From Isochrysis galbana (Eukaryota; Haptophyta; Isochrysidales; Isochrysidaceae): 64,000 bases of DNA. Every line of letters begins with the position of its first letter. Positions within the stretch are counted from its first letter, which is position 1. Of this stretch, positions 44,214-53,719 are shown piece by piece. The position numbers and the translations under genes were made by a program. Under the pieces are notes generated by a model that had not been told where the DNA came from, did no database searches, and saw only the letters and a list, made by a program, of their open reading frames with translations. The DNA is taken from positions 5,108,749 through 5,172,748 of the forward strand of contig CM030938.1 in the NCBI GenBank assembly GCA_018136815.1, given 5' to 3'.

Positions 44214-44455
44214 ACTAACTTTATAATTGGTCGCCATGGAGCGCGCCGCCGAGCCCCTCCTCTCCTTCTGCCCCCCGGCCGAGGGCGCCCCCCAGTACCA
44301 GCAGTACCCATGGAGCAGTCGCTGGCGAAGCGACCGCGTCCGCCCGCGGCCCGCGGAGACCGAGCAGGCGAGTGCGATAGTGCGATCCCGATCGCGCCGC
44401 ACGGCCCGTGGCCTCGGCCACATCACGCACAGCTGTCGCATTCATCCTAGATGAT
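44214..44455 (+). mobile_element. LINE 5' fragment
   Basis: Hairpin CTAACTTtATAATTGG (44214-44229), then 'tcgccATGGAGCGCGCC' (ATG 44236). The following 200 bp resemble the 35861 copy ('cagtcgctggcgaagcgacc' and 'cacggcccgtggcc'). It ends abruptly near 44455 with no 3' end. Confidence 0.65.
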
Positions 44456-44529
44456 GCGATTTCCAGGCTCTTATTTCCAGGTCCTTCGCCGTGCGGCCAC
44501 ACGGTGAAGCTCAGGTACATCTAGGTTGG

Positions 44530-45106
44530 TAGGGTTCGTCCCTAGCGACCTAGAATTCGGGTTCTCGTTTCGTTCCTTCTAGCTTGTTTGTCAAGTCGTC
44601 CGCAAATTGGCTTATCTTGAGTTCGGCTCCGTTCACTATGATGCCCTCTATGTTTTCGTCTTCGTTTATCACTCTGGTGAGGGCTTCCGCCGTTCGAAGA
44701 AAAGCTAGCGGCGAAAGCGGCTGCTGTCCCCCTTTCTGGGGGTCCATCCAGCCTAGTTGCTTGCCTGCTGCATCGCTTTGTTGCGACACTTCCCCATGGG
44801 GGCCATGTCCAGAATGGCGCCGGACCAGCCCCCCGCGCCGGAGCACGAGGGCGGTATCGCGGCTGTGTAGGGGCCAGGCCCGGGGGCCTTCCTTGATGGA
44901 TCGTCCAGCTGGTGTGATGTGGCTGGTGAGGCTGTGGAGGGTGAGGTGTGTGTGCTACATGCTGGCTGCTGCCAGCATGCAGGCCTTCCCTTGGTCGCTC
45001 CGTTCATGGTGATGCCTGGGCGCGGCCCGCTGGCTCCTGCGCCCACCTGATCGGGCGGGTCGTCTTGACGCGGTCGCTTCGGCGACAAGTTCGACAAGGG
45101 GGTGTC
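44530..45106 (-). mobile_element. LINE copy (minus), 3' part; continues at 48228-48340
   Basis: Reading down from 45106: LSPKRPRQDDPPDQVGAGAS and further sequence like the 2740 element, then a junction to LGWMDPQKGGQQPLSPLAFL and GIIVNGAELKISQFADDL. The latter are reverse transcriptase palm motifs (PLSPLAF and the catalytic FADDL). The 5' end with the ATG is found on the far side of the 45107-48227 insertion. This is the only visible piece of the catalytic palm in the window. The join between the 5' region and the palm shows internal deletion. Confidence 0.8.
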
Positions 45107-48100
45107 AACTATCGTTATAACGATAGGGTCATGGAGCGCGCCACGCTCCCCTCCTCTCTCTCAGCCCACCTCACCGCGCCGGCCGACCAAGTGATGGCCG
45201 ACGCCACGCAGCCGCAGCGTCCCCCGGCCGGGGCCATGCCAACCCAGGTACCCGCGAGCCACGACCCGAACCGAAGCCCCAGAGCCACACGGACAGCACA
45301 CACCACGACAACACACAACATGCCAGCACAACAAGACCAGCACAACAGAGCCCATGCACACCCAAAGCCACAAAGCGCAGTCTCCCATAGGGAAAGCCTC
45401 CGGGCTGGGCCCCTACACTGCCATGGCACTGACCTCGTGCGCAAGCACGTGGCGCAGACCCGGCCGGTCAGCCAGACCACCATCAAACCTCTGCTGGTGA
45501 CATGCAGCAACAGCTGCATGTCCCAGCAGCCAGGCTCTCCTGCGCAAGCGCAGGATCCATACACAAGGTTGAGAGCATCATACACCCACCCCAACACGGC
45601 CACGCGTGACACGCGCGGCCGAGACACGACACGCAGAACGCGCAAGCGGCCAAGGGCAGCAACCTCACCCTCAAAGCCACAAGCCCTGTCAAAATATTCA
45701 AAAACACCAACAACACGAAGGCGTGGAGCCTTGTCGCGACACAAAGGAAAAGAGGCCCTCGGGAGCCCCAAACCTGGACGGACGACGCGCACGACACACA
45801 GCCACGCGACCAGGAGGCTAACCAAACACCCCCCACTCCCCGAACCCACACAGGCAAACCCCCAAGAGGGGGACGAACAAGAAGATGACGAAGAATACCA
45901 GCCGGATTTTTCTCAAATCATAATGACCTTCACCTCCACGGACCGGGGCATCAAAATCAAAGACGAGGAGGCCTTAAGCGCCATAATAGCGCACCTCAAC
46001 AAGCTCGAGGGCGTGGACCTCGAACCGGAATTTCTCAGGCGCCTCGCCGATAAAATAGACAAAAAAATTACGGCCCTCGAACCCATAATCGCAAACCTCT
46101 CCATACACGGAAGAACGATGGTAGCGAACTTCTTAGTGCTGTCCGTCCCAAGATACTGGGTACAAACGCTGGCAGCACCACAATCGTTCCATAGGGCGCT
46201 CAAAAACTCGGTAGCGAGAGTGCTATGGACAAACCCCCGCACGGGACGTAAACTGCAATGGATTAAACACCCGGAAATCCCGCTCAAAGGCGACACGGAA
46301 AAAGGGCCGCACTTAGGCCTAGGTCTCCTCGACTGGAACAATCATGTTAAAGCACTACAAGCAAAGTGGATACTGAATTACCTAGACGCGAGGCAGGCCC
46401 AATGGAAGCAAATCCTGGACATATGGTTCTGCCGCACAAGCCTAGGTAGGGCGGCAGTAATAGCCGACGTACCCGCGCACAAACTAACGGACGGGATAAA
46501 AGGAAGGAGCAAGCTCCCTGCATTCTGGAAGCAAGCCATAGCAAATGTGAGAATGCTACAACTACAACCACTAAAGATGAGTAGGGACGGAGCGCTATCC
46601 CAACCCATATGGCACAATCCGCACCATAGTGGGCCGAACATGCACCCGAGATGGATAGAAATGTGGAACAAACTAGAATGTATCACCGTACACAACGTGT
46701 TTAAAGACCGCGCATGCAAGGATGCGTACACCGCAGAGGAATGCGAGCAATACCTAAAAAACAATGATACATACATACAATACAAGGGAGAGTACATCCC
46801 CCGCGATAAATTTTTGGGCACATGGGCAAACGTAGTGAAACACGCGCAAGACCTAATAAAGGCAGCGGAACACGAAGCCGCTGCCGCCCAAACACGTGAC
46901 CCCGAGACCAACACGCCATTGAACACGGAAATCCCACCCCCCGTGATTCGCATAAACCAAGAAGGAGAATACTTCGCAGAGGAGGGGGGCAAATGGTACG
47001 AAGTCGAACTCTCATACTTGGGCACGCCCATCCTCGGCGACCACACGATAGCGGCACCCACCGACCTAGACCCGACTCCCCCCGCAAAATGGGGCGAAGG
47101 CTTCAAATCAAACAAAAGGACAGAATACCCGCTGCCGGACGAGTACACCCTAGACGGTCAAACGACGCTCGACGCGACTGAAGTCGCACACCTAACGAGA
47201 GCCCTACAAACGGCCTGCCGTAAACGCCGGCGACTCACGGGCCCCGACAACTGGGCGACGAGACTACCAATAACGGACGAGGTATGGGCGCATCTAGCCC
47301 AGATCTACACCTCGCCCATGATGACAACGAGGGACACTTACCTGCACTTCAAGCACATTACACATAGGAGAATAGCCACAGCCAATAGATTCGCGCACCG
47401 AGACAAGGCGTGCCGTTTCTGTATGGCAACTGACGAATCCTCCACGCACCTGGGAGAATGCCCGCGGCTAACAAACATCTTCGACGCCCTGGACACACTA
47501 GCCCGACGCCCAAGCACACCGGATAAACCACGCGAACAAAACATAATAGATAGGCTCTTCATACACCCAAACGGCCCGTGCCCAAAGGCGCTGGCAACGC
47601 TATACATGCTCGCATGGAGGTACATCATAACGGACTTCTACAGGATATACTATGACGACGCCACGTTCTCAGAGGAATCGGTGCTAATACGCACACTGGA
47701 AAGATTCACGAAACTGAGCAAGGCGCTATTATTCGCCAACTCAACAGACTCCGCGCGAACCGCCCAGGCAGGCATGGGGAGACAACCCAAAAAGAGGATA
47801 GATTTGGCCGACATCCGGCCGCTCTACGAATTAGGCGAAATAAACAAACTAACCCCCAGCGCGGAGCTCGTATCCCTAGCTGGTAAGCTAGGGATAGAGC
47901 ACCTAGTCGAGACGGAAACGGCGAAGCACAGGAGATAGAGGCGCCTAACACGCCGGTGCATCACCCCTGGGACACCCACGTTAAGAGACACCTAATCTAC
48001 CCTATCAACGCAAATCCAAAAGGCCTGCCCGGACCCCACACCCAAAACTGGGCCCTAGGTAGTGTACCAAGGCCGCACCCCCGACACCGAAGGCAAAGGA

Positions 48101-48227
48101 ACGAGGGGGGGAAGGCAAGGGGGCGGGGAAAAGGGAGGTAAGGGCGATGGCTGATGTACAGTAGCAATAGTAGGCGCTGTCCGGCGATAGGTGTGTAGCC
48201 CTGAACCTTCAGATCTTTTTTTTTTTT
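45107..48227 (+). mobile_element. T-tailed LINE inserted into another LINE, 15-bp target duplication
   Basis: Starts AACTATCGTTATAACGATAG (5' hairpin) and 'ggtcATGGAGCGCGCC'. It contains one long frame (45131-47938), a 280-bp 3' untranslated region, the hairpin-like CTGAACCTTCAG and 12 T (48216-48227). The 15-mer CGACAAGGGGGTGTC stands at 45092-45106 and again at 48228-48242. Joining the flanks restores the minus-strand LINE, so boundaries and orientation are firm. The sense strand ends in T, not A. Confidence 0.92.
45131..47938 (+). CDS. LINE protein lacking the RT palm (thumb and zinc knuckle kept)
   Basis: A 935-residue frame. Residues 1-240 are low-complexity, basic, Pro/Thr/Ser-rich (ORF1-like head). 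An acidic patch (EGDEQEDDEEYQ) follows. From about 300 the sequence is a LINE post-palm region: ALEPIIANLSIHGRTMVANF, RVLWTNPRTGRKLQWIKHPE and GLGLLDWNNHVKALQAKWIL, as in many plant and algal LINE polymerases. Near the C-terminus is a zinc-knuckle-like CRFCMATDESSTHLGEC. The catalytic FADD and PLSP motifs are absent, so the protein cannot be an active polymerase. The frame is nevertheless fully open, which is odd for a dead copy. An upstream in-frame extension to 44948 belongs to the flanking element, so the ATG at 45131 is preferred. Confidence 0.75.
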   Translation: MERATLPSSLSAHLTAPADQVMADATQPQRPPAGAMPTQVPASHDPNRSPRATRTAHTTTTHNMPAQQDQHNRAHAHPKPQSAVSHRESLRAGPLHCHGTDLVRKHVAQTRPVSQTTIKPLLVTCSNSCMSQQPGSPAQAQDPYTRLRASYTHPNTATRDTRGRDTTRRTRKRPRAATSPSKPQALSKYSKTPTTRRRGALSRHKGKEALGSPKPGRTTRTTHSHATRRLTKHPPLPEPTQANPQEGDEQEDDEEYQPDFSQIIMTFTSTDRGIKIKDEEALSAIIAHLNKLEGVDLEPEFLRRLADKIDKKITALEPIIANLSIHGRTMVANFLVLSVPRYWVQTLAAPQSFHRALKNSVARVLWTNPRTGRKLQWIKHPEIPLKGDTEKGPHLGLGLLDWNNHVKALQAKWILNYLDARQAQWKQILDIWFCRTSLGRAAVIADVPAHKLTDGIKGRSKLPAFWKQAIANVRMLQLQPLKMSRDGALSQPIWHNPHHSGPNMHPRWIEMWNKLECITVHNVFKDRACKDAYTAEECEQYLKNNDTYIQYKGEYIPRDKFLGTWANVVKHAQDLIKAAEHEAAAAQTRDPETNTPLNTEIPPPVIRINQEGEYFAEEGGKWYEVELSYLGTPILGDHTIAAPTDLDPTPPAKWGEGFKSNKRTEYPLPDEYTLDGQTTLDATEVAHLTRALQTACRKRRRLTGPDNWATRLPITDEVWAHLAQIYTSPMMTTRDTYLHFKHITHRRIATANRFAHRDKACRFCMATDESSTHLGECPRLTNIFDALDTLARRPSTPDKPREQNIIDRLFIHPNGPCPKALATLYMLAWRYIITDFYRIYYDDATFSEESVLIRTLERFTKLSKALLFANSTDSARTAQAGMGRQPKKRIDLADIRPLYELGEINKLTPSAELVSLAGKLGIEHLVETETAKHRR

Positions 48228-48340
48228 CGACAAGGGGGTGTCCATGAATGCTTCGTCCATCGCGGCGAGGGCGGCGGCGGCGAGTGCGGGAGGCGGCGCG
48301 CGCTCCATGACCCTATCGTTTATCGTTTTACCGATAGTTA
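48228..48340 (-). mobile_element. 5' end of the interrupted minus-strand LINE
   Basis: On the minus strand: a hairpin-like 'ctatcggtaaaacgata', 'gggtcATGGAGCGCGCGCC' and MERAPPPALAAAALAAMDEA. This runs directly (after removing the insertion) into the 45106-44530 part. It matches the 2717 element best. Confidence 0.8.
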
Positions 48341-48433
48341 TGACGTCACTATTTTAAGTCGTGAGTTTTGAAAAGGAGATGGTAGAGAGTTTAAGTTTGA
48401 CCGCCCTACCAAGAACCGATGAATTGAGAAGAT

Positions 48434-49621
48434 TTAGCTATGCCCAGTGCCACGCCTCCCTTGTGACAACCGATTTGAACCGTGAGGACGGCCCGTACTT
48501 GATCGTTCACCACCAGTATGCCCCGCACGTACTGGTGCTTCATAGGATACACCGGCTCGTGCACGAGCACACGTGCCCGCGGCATGGAAAGCTCGCGATC
48601 TCTGTATATTAGCACTCTCATGTCTAGTCAATGTGATGTCAAGTGGACCGGGATAACCCTCACTTGCGCTTGAGGAATATTCGACGTCAGATGCGGGAGA
48701 GCTGACCCGCGACGAGGCCGTGCGATCAATTGAATCGTGGAGAGTCCTTGATGAAAATCGGGCCCGACTTGAACGCCGCGAGTCCCAGGCATTTGGCAGT
48801 GGGCCATTTCGTCCCCACGCTTGAGGATGCCTAGAGGTGGGCTGCTTGTCAAGAGCTTCGTCTTCTTGAGCATACAGCGAGTCCAAGGCCGATTTCACTT
48901 GCTCCTGTACCACCGCCAGAGAAGCCATCACATCAAGCGGTCGATAACCTAGGCTCCCCATATCTCGAAGGGCCATCTCATGCTTGTGGATACTCTTCTG
49001 ATGGCGTTCGATAGACTTGCTCATCTCCTCAACCTCTGTGCGAATACCCTCTTGCCTTGAACCGATTGCCTCTGTCTCGCCGTTGACGAGGTTGATGCGA
49101 GCAGCGAATTGTTTCAGTTCCTTAGCAATGCCCTCGTCTTTGAGCGCGCTCTCGCTGACCAGCTTTGAGAGCTGGAGCTGCAACTCACTAATGTTAAAGC
49201 TCTGTTCCTTATCCCGCGCCTCTGCCTCCACCTTGGCATGCTGAAGGGCGGCGATGAGCTCGTTGCGTGGATCCGGTGCGCTCAGGCGGACTTCAAGGCG
49301 TGCGATTGTTACCTGCATTGACTCTACCTTCTGACGGAGCACCTCTATTTCAGAAGTTGCCGCACTCAGCTGAGTGTGCAGCACTTCATGTGCAGCATGG
49401 CTGCGCTGCAGCGCGCCAATCGCCGCCCCGTGGCGTTCGCTCAGCGTCATCACCTCCTCCTCCAGATCCTGGAGCTGCCTTGCCTGCTGCGCCCATGCTC
49501 GCCGATCACGCGTCGTGGGCGAGACGGGCGGCCCCACTGGCGTGGAGGCCGAGGCAGCTGAAGAAGGGCGCCACATTCGACCCAAGAAGCAGATAAGAGT
49601 ATAGAGGCTAGAGCTTCTCAT
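48434..49621 (-). CDS. Coiled-coil protein, unknown
   Basis: A single-exon frame of 395 residues (or 380 from the second Met, MWRPSSAASAS). Residues about 45-250 are predicted coiled coil by eye: heptads of Leu/Ile/Val with many Glu, Lys and Gln (LQDLEEEVMTLSERHGAAIG, LRQKVESMQVTIARLE, LQLQLSKLVSESALKDEGIA). The C-terminal 140 residues are Ser/Arg-rich and probably disordered. No catalytic motif or membrane segment. It could be a cytoskeletal or centrosomal structural protein, but no family is recognised. Neither side shows an operon-like partner. Confidence 0.6.
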   Translation of the reverse strand: MRSSSLYTLICFLGRMWRPSSAASASTPVGPPVSPTTRDRRAWAQQARQLQDLEEEVMTLSERHGAAIGALQRSHAAHEVLHTQLSAATSEIEVLRQKVESMQVTIARLEVRLSAPDPRNELIAALQHAKVEAEARDKEQSFNISELQLQLSKLVSESALKDEGIAKELKQFAARINLVNGETEAIGSRQEGIRTEVEEMSKSIERHQKSIHKHEMALRDMGSLGYRPLDVMASLAVVQEQVKSALDSLYAQEDEALDKQPTSRHPQAWGRNGPLPNAWDSRRSSRARFSSRTLHDSIDRTASSRVSSPASDVEYSSSASEGYPGPLDITLTRHESANIQRSRAFHAAGTCARARAGVSYEAPVRAGHTGGERSSTGRPHGSNRLSQGRRGTGHS

Positions 49622-49674
49622 TCAACAACGTTTTATAAACCACTATAAAACAGAGCTGGAAGGTGCTAGGGGGC

Positions 49675-50535
49675 TCACAGAGGCATCAGGGGCATGGTCC
49701 ACACAAACCCTACGCCGAGCAAAAGAGAAATCGCCAATTCTTGACCACACGCAAGAGCCGTGCTGGAATCGCAGCCACATGCCTCACGGCAGCGAGCTCC
49801 TCTCCCAGCACACTCACTCCGAGACATCGGGGACACCGGACTCGACCTCTTCCGCGGCCTCTTGTGCGTGCTGAGCGTTGGAGCCCGCCTCACCTTCGTA
49901 GACACTGCCCCTGCGAGCCGACACACAAACACACTCCCTAACCTTGCACAACCCGCGGCGCTTCGGTCCACACTTCGGACAACGCTTCCATGCCGACCAT
50001 TGGCACGGGACAACGCCGCAGTTGCACGCGAACTCACACGTCGAAAATCAGCCGCGCGAGCCCGGGCGCGCTCGGTATCGTCGTGAGCACGTTCCATTCG
50101 GGCCATCTTCTTCTGTTGCACCAAGGCCGCAGCCTCCAGCTCTTCCTTGTCCCTCTTCTCCTTCTCAGCCCGCAAGTCGCGTTTAGTGACAGAGCCCGAT
50201 AGCTCGAAGAGACGTGCGCGCGTGCGCGCTTCCGCGGCCCAACAGCATCTCCTGCACCTGCGAGCCTGCGAGTGGTGATCCCACGCGGCCTTGTCGCTGG
50301 AAGGGTCGCGGGACAGCGCCTGACGCACCTTACCCTCAGTGGCTAGAGGGAACTTGCCAGAGCGTATCGCTCGGCGCGTGCTCTCGCCCGCCGCGCGGCA
50401 CTGTTCCACTGCTTTGCGGACGTCTTCGAGCGTCGCGAGCCGTTGCGCCACCAGGGCATCATGGGCAGCCTTGGTGTAGGCTCCCTTGCCCCCTCTGGGC
50501 GGCTCCACAGGCATCCTGGCGGCCGCCGGAGCCAT
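49675..50535 (-). pseudogene. Unknown gene, probably frameshifted, with Cys-rich segment
   Basis: From 50535 the minus strand reads MAPAAARMPVEPPRGGKGAY, AYTKAAHDALVAQRLATLED and a helical basic region (KRDLRAEKEKRDKEELEAAA). Near 50040 a different minus frame becomes convincing: CEFACNCGVVPCQWSAWKRC followed by PKCGPKRRGLCKVREC, a zinc-binding-type cysteine array. The two parts look like one protein broken by a frame change or joined by an intron I cannot define. Cysteine clusters of this sort accompany some DDE/KDZ transposases, so a transposase head is possible (inference). Confidence 0.4.
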
Positions 50536-50784
50536 CGGCGCCGGCGCGCGCTGGCTGCGAAGCGCTGTTGGCTGCGAAGCCCTACCTAGCCTCTACTGTG
50601 AAGTAGAGAGTAGAGAGTACAGAAAAGGACTAAAGAGTAGAGTAGAAAAAGGAAAGGGATTCTGTGAGATAGAATTAGAAGTTACAAGTTACAAGCAGGC
50701 TTGTACTAATTTACATAAGCCCCTTAATGCCAAGCCCTTTCACCCATAACGGCGTTATTCAGTATGTCAACAAGAGTGTGAGTG

Positions 50785-50945
50785 GTTACTACGGCCCTTA
50801 CTTGTTTCGTTGGTTTGTTTGTGCGATGTTGCGTTAGTTTTCGGAGTTTTCTTGTTGGTGAGTGAGTGATGGGGTGGTGTCTCGGTCCCGTCGTCGTGAT
50901 GTAGCGCGCCCTTTCCCCCTCCCTCAAGACTTCTCTTCACTCCAT
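50785..50945 (-). repeat. Interspersed repeat R3, copy 2
   Basis: Minus-strand counterpart of 35425-35580. It truncates the 3' end of the ankyrin gene fragment: the reading frame passes from KMNHVEVGME straight into the repeat, which supplies the stop codon. Between 50536 and 50784 nothing is recognised. Confidence 0.8.
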
Positions 50946-51408
50946 ACCCACTTCTACGTGATTCATCTTACAGGCATGAAGTAGAGGAGTGTATCCATCA
51001 TCATCCATAGCCTCAATCATGGCACCAGCATTGAGGAGCTCAACCACAATATGAGCATGCCCTCGCTTGGCAGCCATGATGAGGGCGGTCTGCTTCTGGG
51101 TAGCTCCAACCTGGTTGACAAATGTTACCGATGCAGATGCACTCTTCTGTCCATCCTTGAACAACTCCAAGGTTCTTCACGCACCAGAAATGCCCGCGAG
51201 AGGATGCCTCCATCAGTGAAGTGGTTTGATGGTAATCATCTACATACATGAAGTCGATGTCCTCACCCAAGTCCTCTATAGGTGGGAATTGATTCGTAGT
51301 GCAATACTCCCACAGAAGCTTCCCGTTGCGACGTCCAGACAGGTGAGGTGACACTTGACGGGGCTCTTCGTCTGGTTCCATAGGACGCTTCACAGAAGAG
51401 GAGGTCAT
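50937..51408 (-). pseudogene. Ankyrin-repeat protein gene, broken
   Basis: ATG at 51408 opens MTSSSVKRPMEPDEEPRQVS, then IEDLGEDIDFMYVDDYHQTT and SLMEASSRGHFWCVKNL. The ankyrin repeats TALIMAAKRGHAHIVVELLN and DDDGYTPLLHACKMNH continue in another minus frame, so about one base is gained or lost near 51175 (or a very short intron is present). The 3' end is replaced by repeat R3, whereas the paralogous piece at 27725-28036 still has the proper end (AEVLLANGAH...LLTRAGA). It therefore probably makes no normal product. Confidence 0.65.
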
Positions 51409-51424
51409 CGCGATTCTGGTACGC

Positions 51425-51655
51425 GGGGAGGGGAGAGGAGGGCTCTGAAGGGAGAGGAGGGCTCTGAAGGGAGAGGGGGGCTCTGAAGGGAGAGGAGGGC
51501 TCTGAAGGGAGAGGGGGGCTCTGAAGGGAGAGGGGGGCTCTGAAAGGAGAGGGGGGCTCTGAAGGGAGAGGAGGGCTCTGAAGGTCTGAAGGGAGAGGAG
51601 GGCTCTGAAGGGAGAGGAGGGCTCTGAAGGGGGCTCTGAAGGGAGAGGGGGGCTG
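51425..51655. repeat. 19-bp minisatellite A
   Basis: About 12 imperfect copies of ggctctgaagggagaggag (19 bp), including one shortened and one substituted unit. It lies immediately upstream of the ATG of the ankyrin gene. Because 19 is not a multiple of 3, it translates as a 57-bp, 19-residue period (SEPPSPFRALLSLQSPPLP) in every minus frame. Confidence 0.95.
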
Positions 51656-51686
51656 GTAGGCAATGCAGGGCGGCAGGGGGGCGGAG

Positions 51687-51958
51687 AACTGCTCCACTGC
51701 AGGGCAACTGCTCCACTGCAGGGCAACTGCTCCACTGCAGGGCAACTGCTCCACTGCAGGGCAACTGCTCCACTGCAGGGCAACTGCTCCACTGCAGGGC
51801 AACTGCTCCACTGCAGGGCAACTGCTCCACTGCAGGGCAACTGCTCCACTGCAGGGCAACTGCTCCACTGCAGGGCAACTGCTCCACTGCAGGGCAACTG
51901 CTCCACTGCAGGGCAACTGCTCCACTGCAGGGCAACTGCTCTACTGCAGGGCAACTGC
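51687..51958. repeat. 19-bp minisatellite B
   Basis: Fourteen almost perfect copies of gggcaactgctccactgca, each containing a PstI-type CTGCAG palindrome. Only the last full unit carries a visible substitution (ctctactg). Both strands are open in several frames (QWSSCPAVEQLPCSGAVAL on the minus strand), which is a property of the repeat and not proof of coding. Confidence 0.97.
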
Positions 51959-52239
51959 TCAACCCTTCCCTCGTCTCCTCCATATAGACGTGTGACGAAA
52001 CTTGTTGTCTGCTTTTACGTGGTCGGTGCTCTTTGGTGTAACTCATCAGTGCTCTTTGGTGTTTGGTGTGAGACGTGGATCGTGAATTCCAACGAGATAT
52101 CGACCCTGCCCCCCAAGTCGAGTGAATGGAGTCAGACCACGTGTGGGTTTCAACATGTGAAGTGTCCAGTTGAGTCAAGTAACCTCCAGGTGACAACGAA
52201 AGGTGTTAGCAGGGATGGGGATAATTGAACGCTTTTGGT

Positions 52240-52379
52240 CTCCCCGGAAACCAAAAAAAAAGGAATGAAGGGGGGCAGGGGAAGAGGTGGAGAAAGGGAA
52301 GTTAAGGGCGGTGTTAGTAGTAGAGGGGGATCCTGTCAACAGTAGGTGTGTAGCCCAGAATCTTCAGATGTTTTTTTTT
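52240..52379 (+). mobile_element. LINE 3' end, T-tailed
   Basis: The last 140 bp of the LINE family in plus orientation: a purine-rich 3' untranslated stretch, 'gtgtgtagcccagaatcttcag', then a T run (52371-52379). It lies just downstream of the minus-strand twinfilin stop codon. The 5' side is truncated after 'gaaaccaaaaaaaaaggaat'. Confidence 0.75.
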
Positions 52380-52446
52380 ACAAAGTAATCTTTGTTGCTA
52401 GCACTTATTGCCGCCCGCCATTTCCACTTGATGAACGACATTCACC

Positions 52447-53719
52447 TCAACGACGACTCGTCAGCTTGCGACCTCCACGTGGAGCTACCTTGAGCACCTT
52501 TGGCTCGACATCCAAAGCTAGACATTCACCCAGCCCACCCGATGAAGCCGCAGAGTGAGCTGCCGCAAGCTCAGCACCAATGTTGGCGTGAGTGTGTTCA
52601 CTTGGTTCGCCTTCGACTGCCTGAGAGGATCGGGTGTGATCACATGAGCAAAGGTGGCAACAAAATGGTCGAGTGTGAATCAGCAAGTATGATCGGTGCG
52701 CTACTCACCTTGACCACACCCAATCCACGTTCGCTGAGTGTCGTCAAGAGGGCACCTTTGCACGACGCGTGAAGCATCTTGGATCGAACAGCTGACATCT
52801 CCGGGCAAGAATAAACGAACACAAGAGATTTAGTGCCCTGGGAATGCGAGCAAGAAGGGAGACGATGGGGACGGTGGAAGAGGCGGAAGCGAGGGGAGGA
52901 ACATGTTGAGGCAGCCGCAGGCTGAGCAGACACATGCGTCCCTGAAAGCAGTCGGGATGGTATGCAGAGCCCATGAAACTTGGCTGGCATAGTCAAGTTC
53001 ACCTCCCATGGAAATCTCAATAACGCATAGCAAGGCGAATCCGTGGGAAGTAAGGCTTCGAGAGGTGCCGGTGCTGTTGGCAACTTTGTCGGAGAATCGA
53101 GCAGATCCACCTGCTCGCCCTCGATTCGGAGCAGAAGAAGGTCACGCCCACCCTTTTCGAACACGGAGAGAGCATCAGACGCGTTGGCAGTCAATGGAAA
53201 AGCGAGCGCTGCAGACGTGACCTTGCCTGCAGCCGCCTCGGCGGCCGTCGCCTTGGCATCAGCGAGCGCGAGCTTCTCCACTTCTGTAAGCAGCGAGTGG
53301 GTCGCAGTCTCGTTCGCCGTCTCGGCAAAGAGAGCGACCACATCCGCCTCAACGGCAACTGCCCAATGCACCTCTGAGGTGATTGTGGTCAGCGACGCCA
53401 CACGTTTCCGAAGAGCTTCGCGGCCAGAAGAGTAAAGCATTCGATCACGCACGTTTGATGCGTCCGGAACCCAGCTCGCCAGCGCCCAGCCACGCGCCGG
53501 GATTCGGAGAAGGAAGAAACAGGGCAGGGCCTCGTCGAGCAGAGGCTGCACTGCACCGTGCAGCTGCTGCGCAGTCGGTGCGGCCGGGAGGGTAGCAGTA
53601 AGGGCGAAGGTTTCGTCGACGATGCGTATCTGCAGCCCGCCGACTGCCTCGCCCTCACACGCCGCCTGCAGCGCGCGGCTCAGCTCTGCGGAGAGGCTGA
53701 AGGCGGCGGCGTGCGTCAT
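52447..53719 (-). CDS. TWF: Twinfilin (two ADF-H domains)
   Basis: Twinfilin binds G-actin, caps or depolymerises barbed ends and contacts capping protein. Three minus-strand exons join in phase: 53719-53003, 52837-52709, 52620-52447, for 339 residues. ADF-H domain 1 covers about 1-130 (GREALRKRVAS, YSSGREAL; the 'VRDRMLYSSGREAL' actin-binding helix). ADF-H domain 2 covers about 160-285 (FPLTANASDALSVFE, YALLRFPWE|GTKSLVFVYSC, VRSKMLHASCKGALL). The C-terminal basic tail (LKVAPRGGRKLTSRR) corresponds to the capping-protein-binding tail of other twinfilins. Introns: GTGAAC...CCCAG and GTGAGT...CTCAG. The duplicated 'R-x-x-ML-x-SS/C' helices distinguish it from cofilin, which has one domain. Confidence 0.88.

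Noticed and set aside
44948-45130. Upstream extension of the LINE frame
   Set aside because: This stretch belongs to the older minus-strand LINE and the target duplication, so the frame there is accidental.
51405-52196. Long minus-strand protein through both 19-bp minisatellites
   Set aside because: Three overlapping frames are open at once because of the repeat, so openness is not evidence; only the ankyrin part from 51408 is supported.
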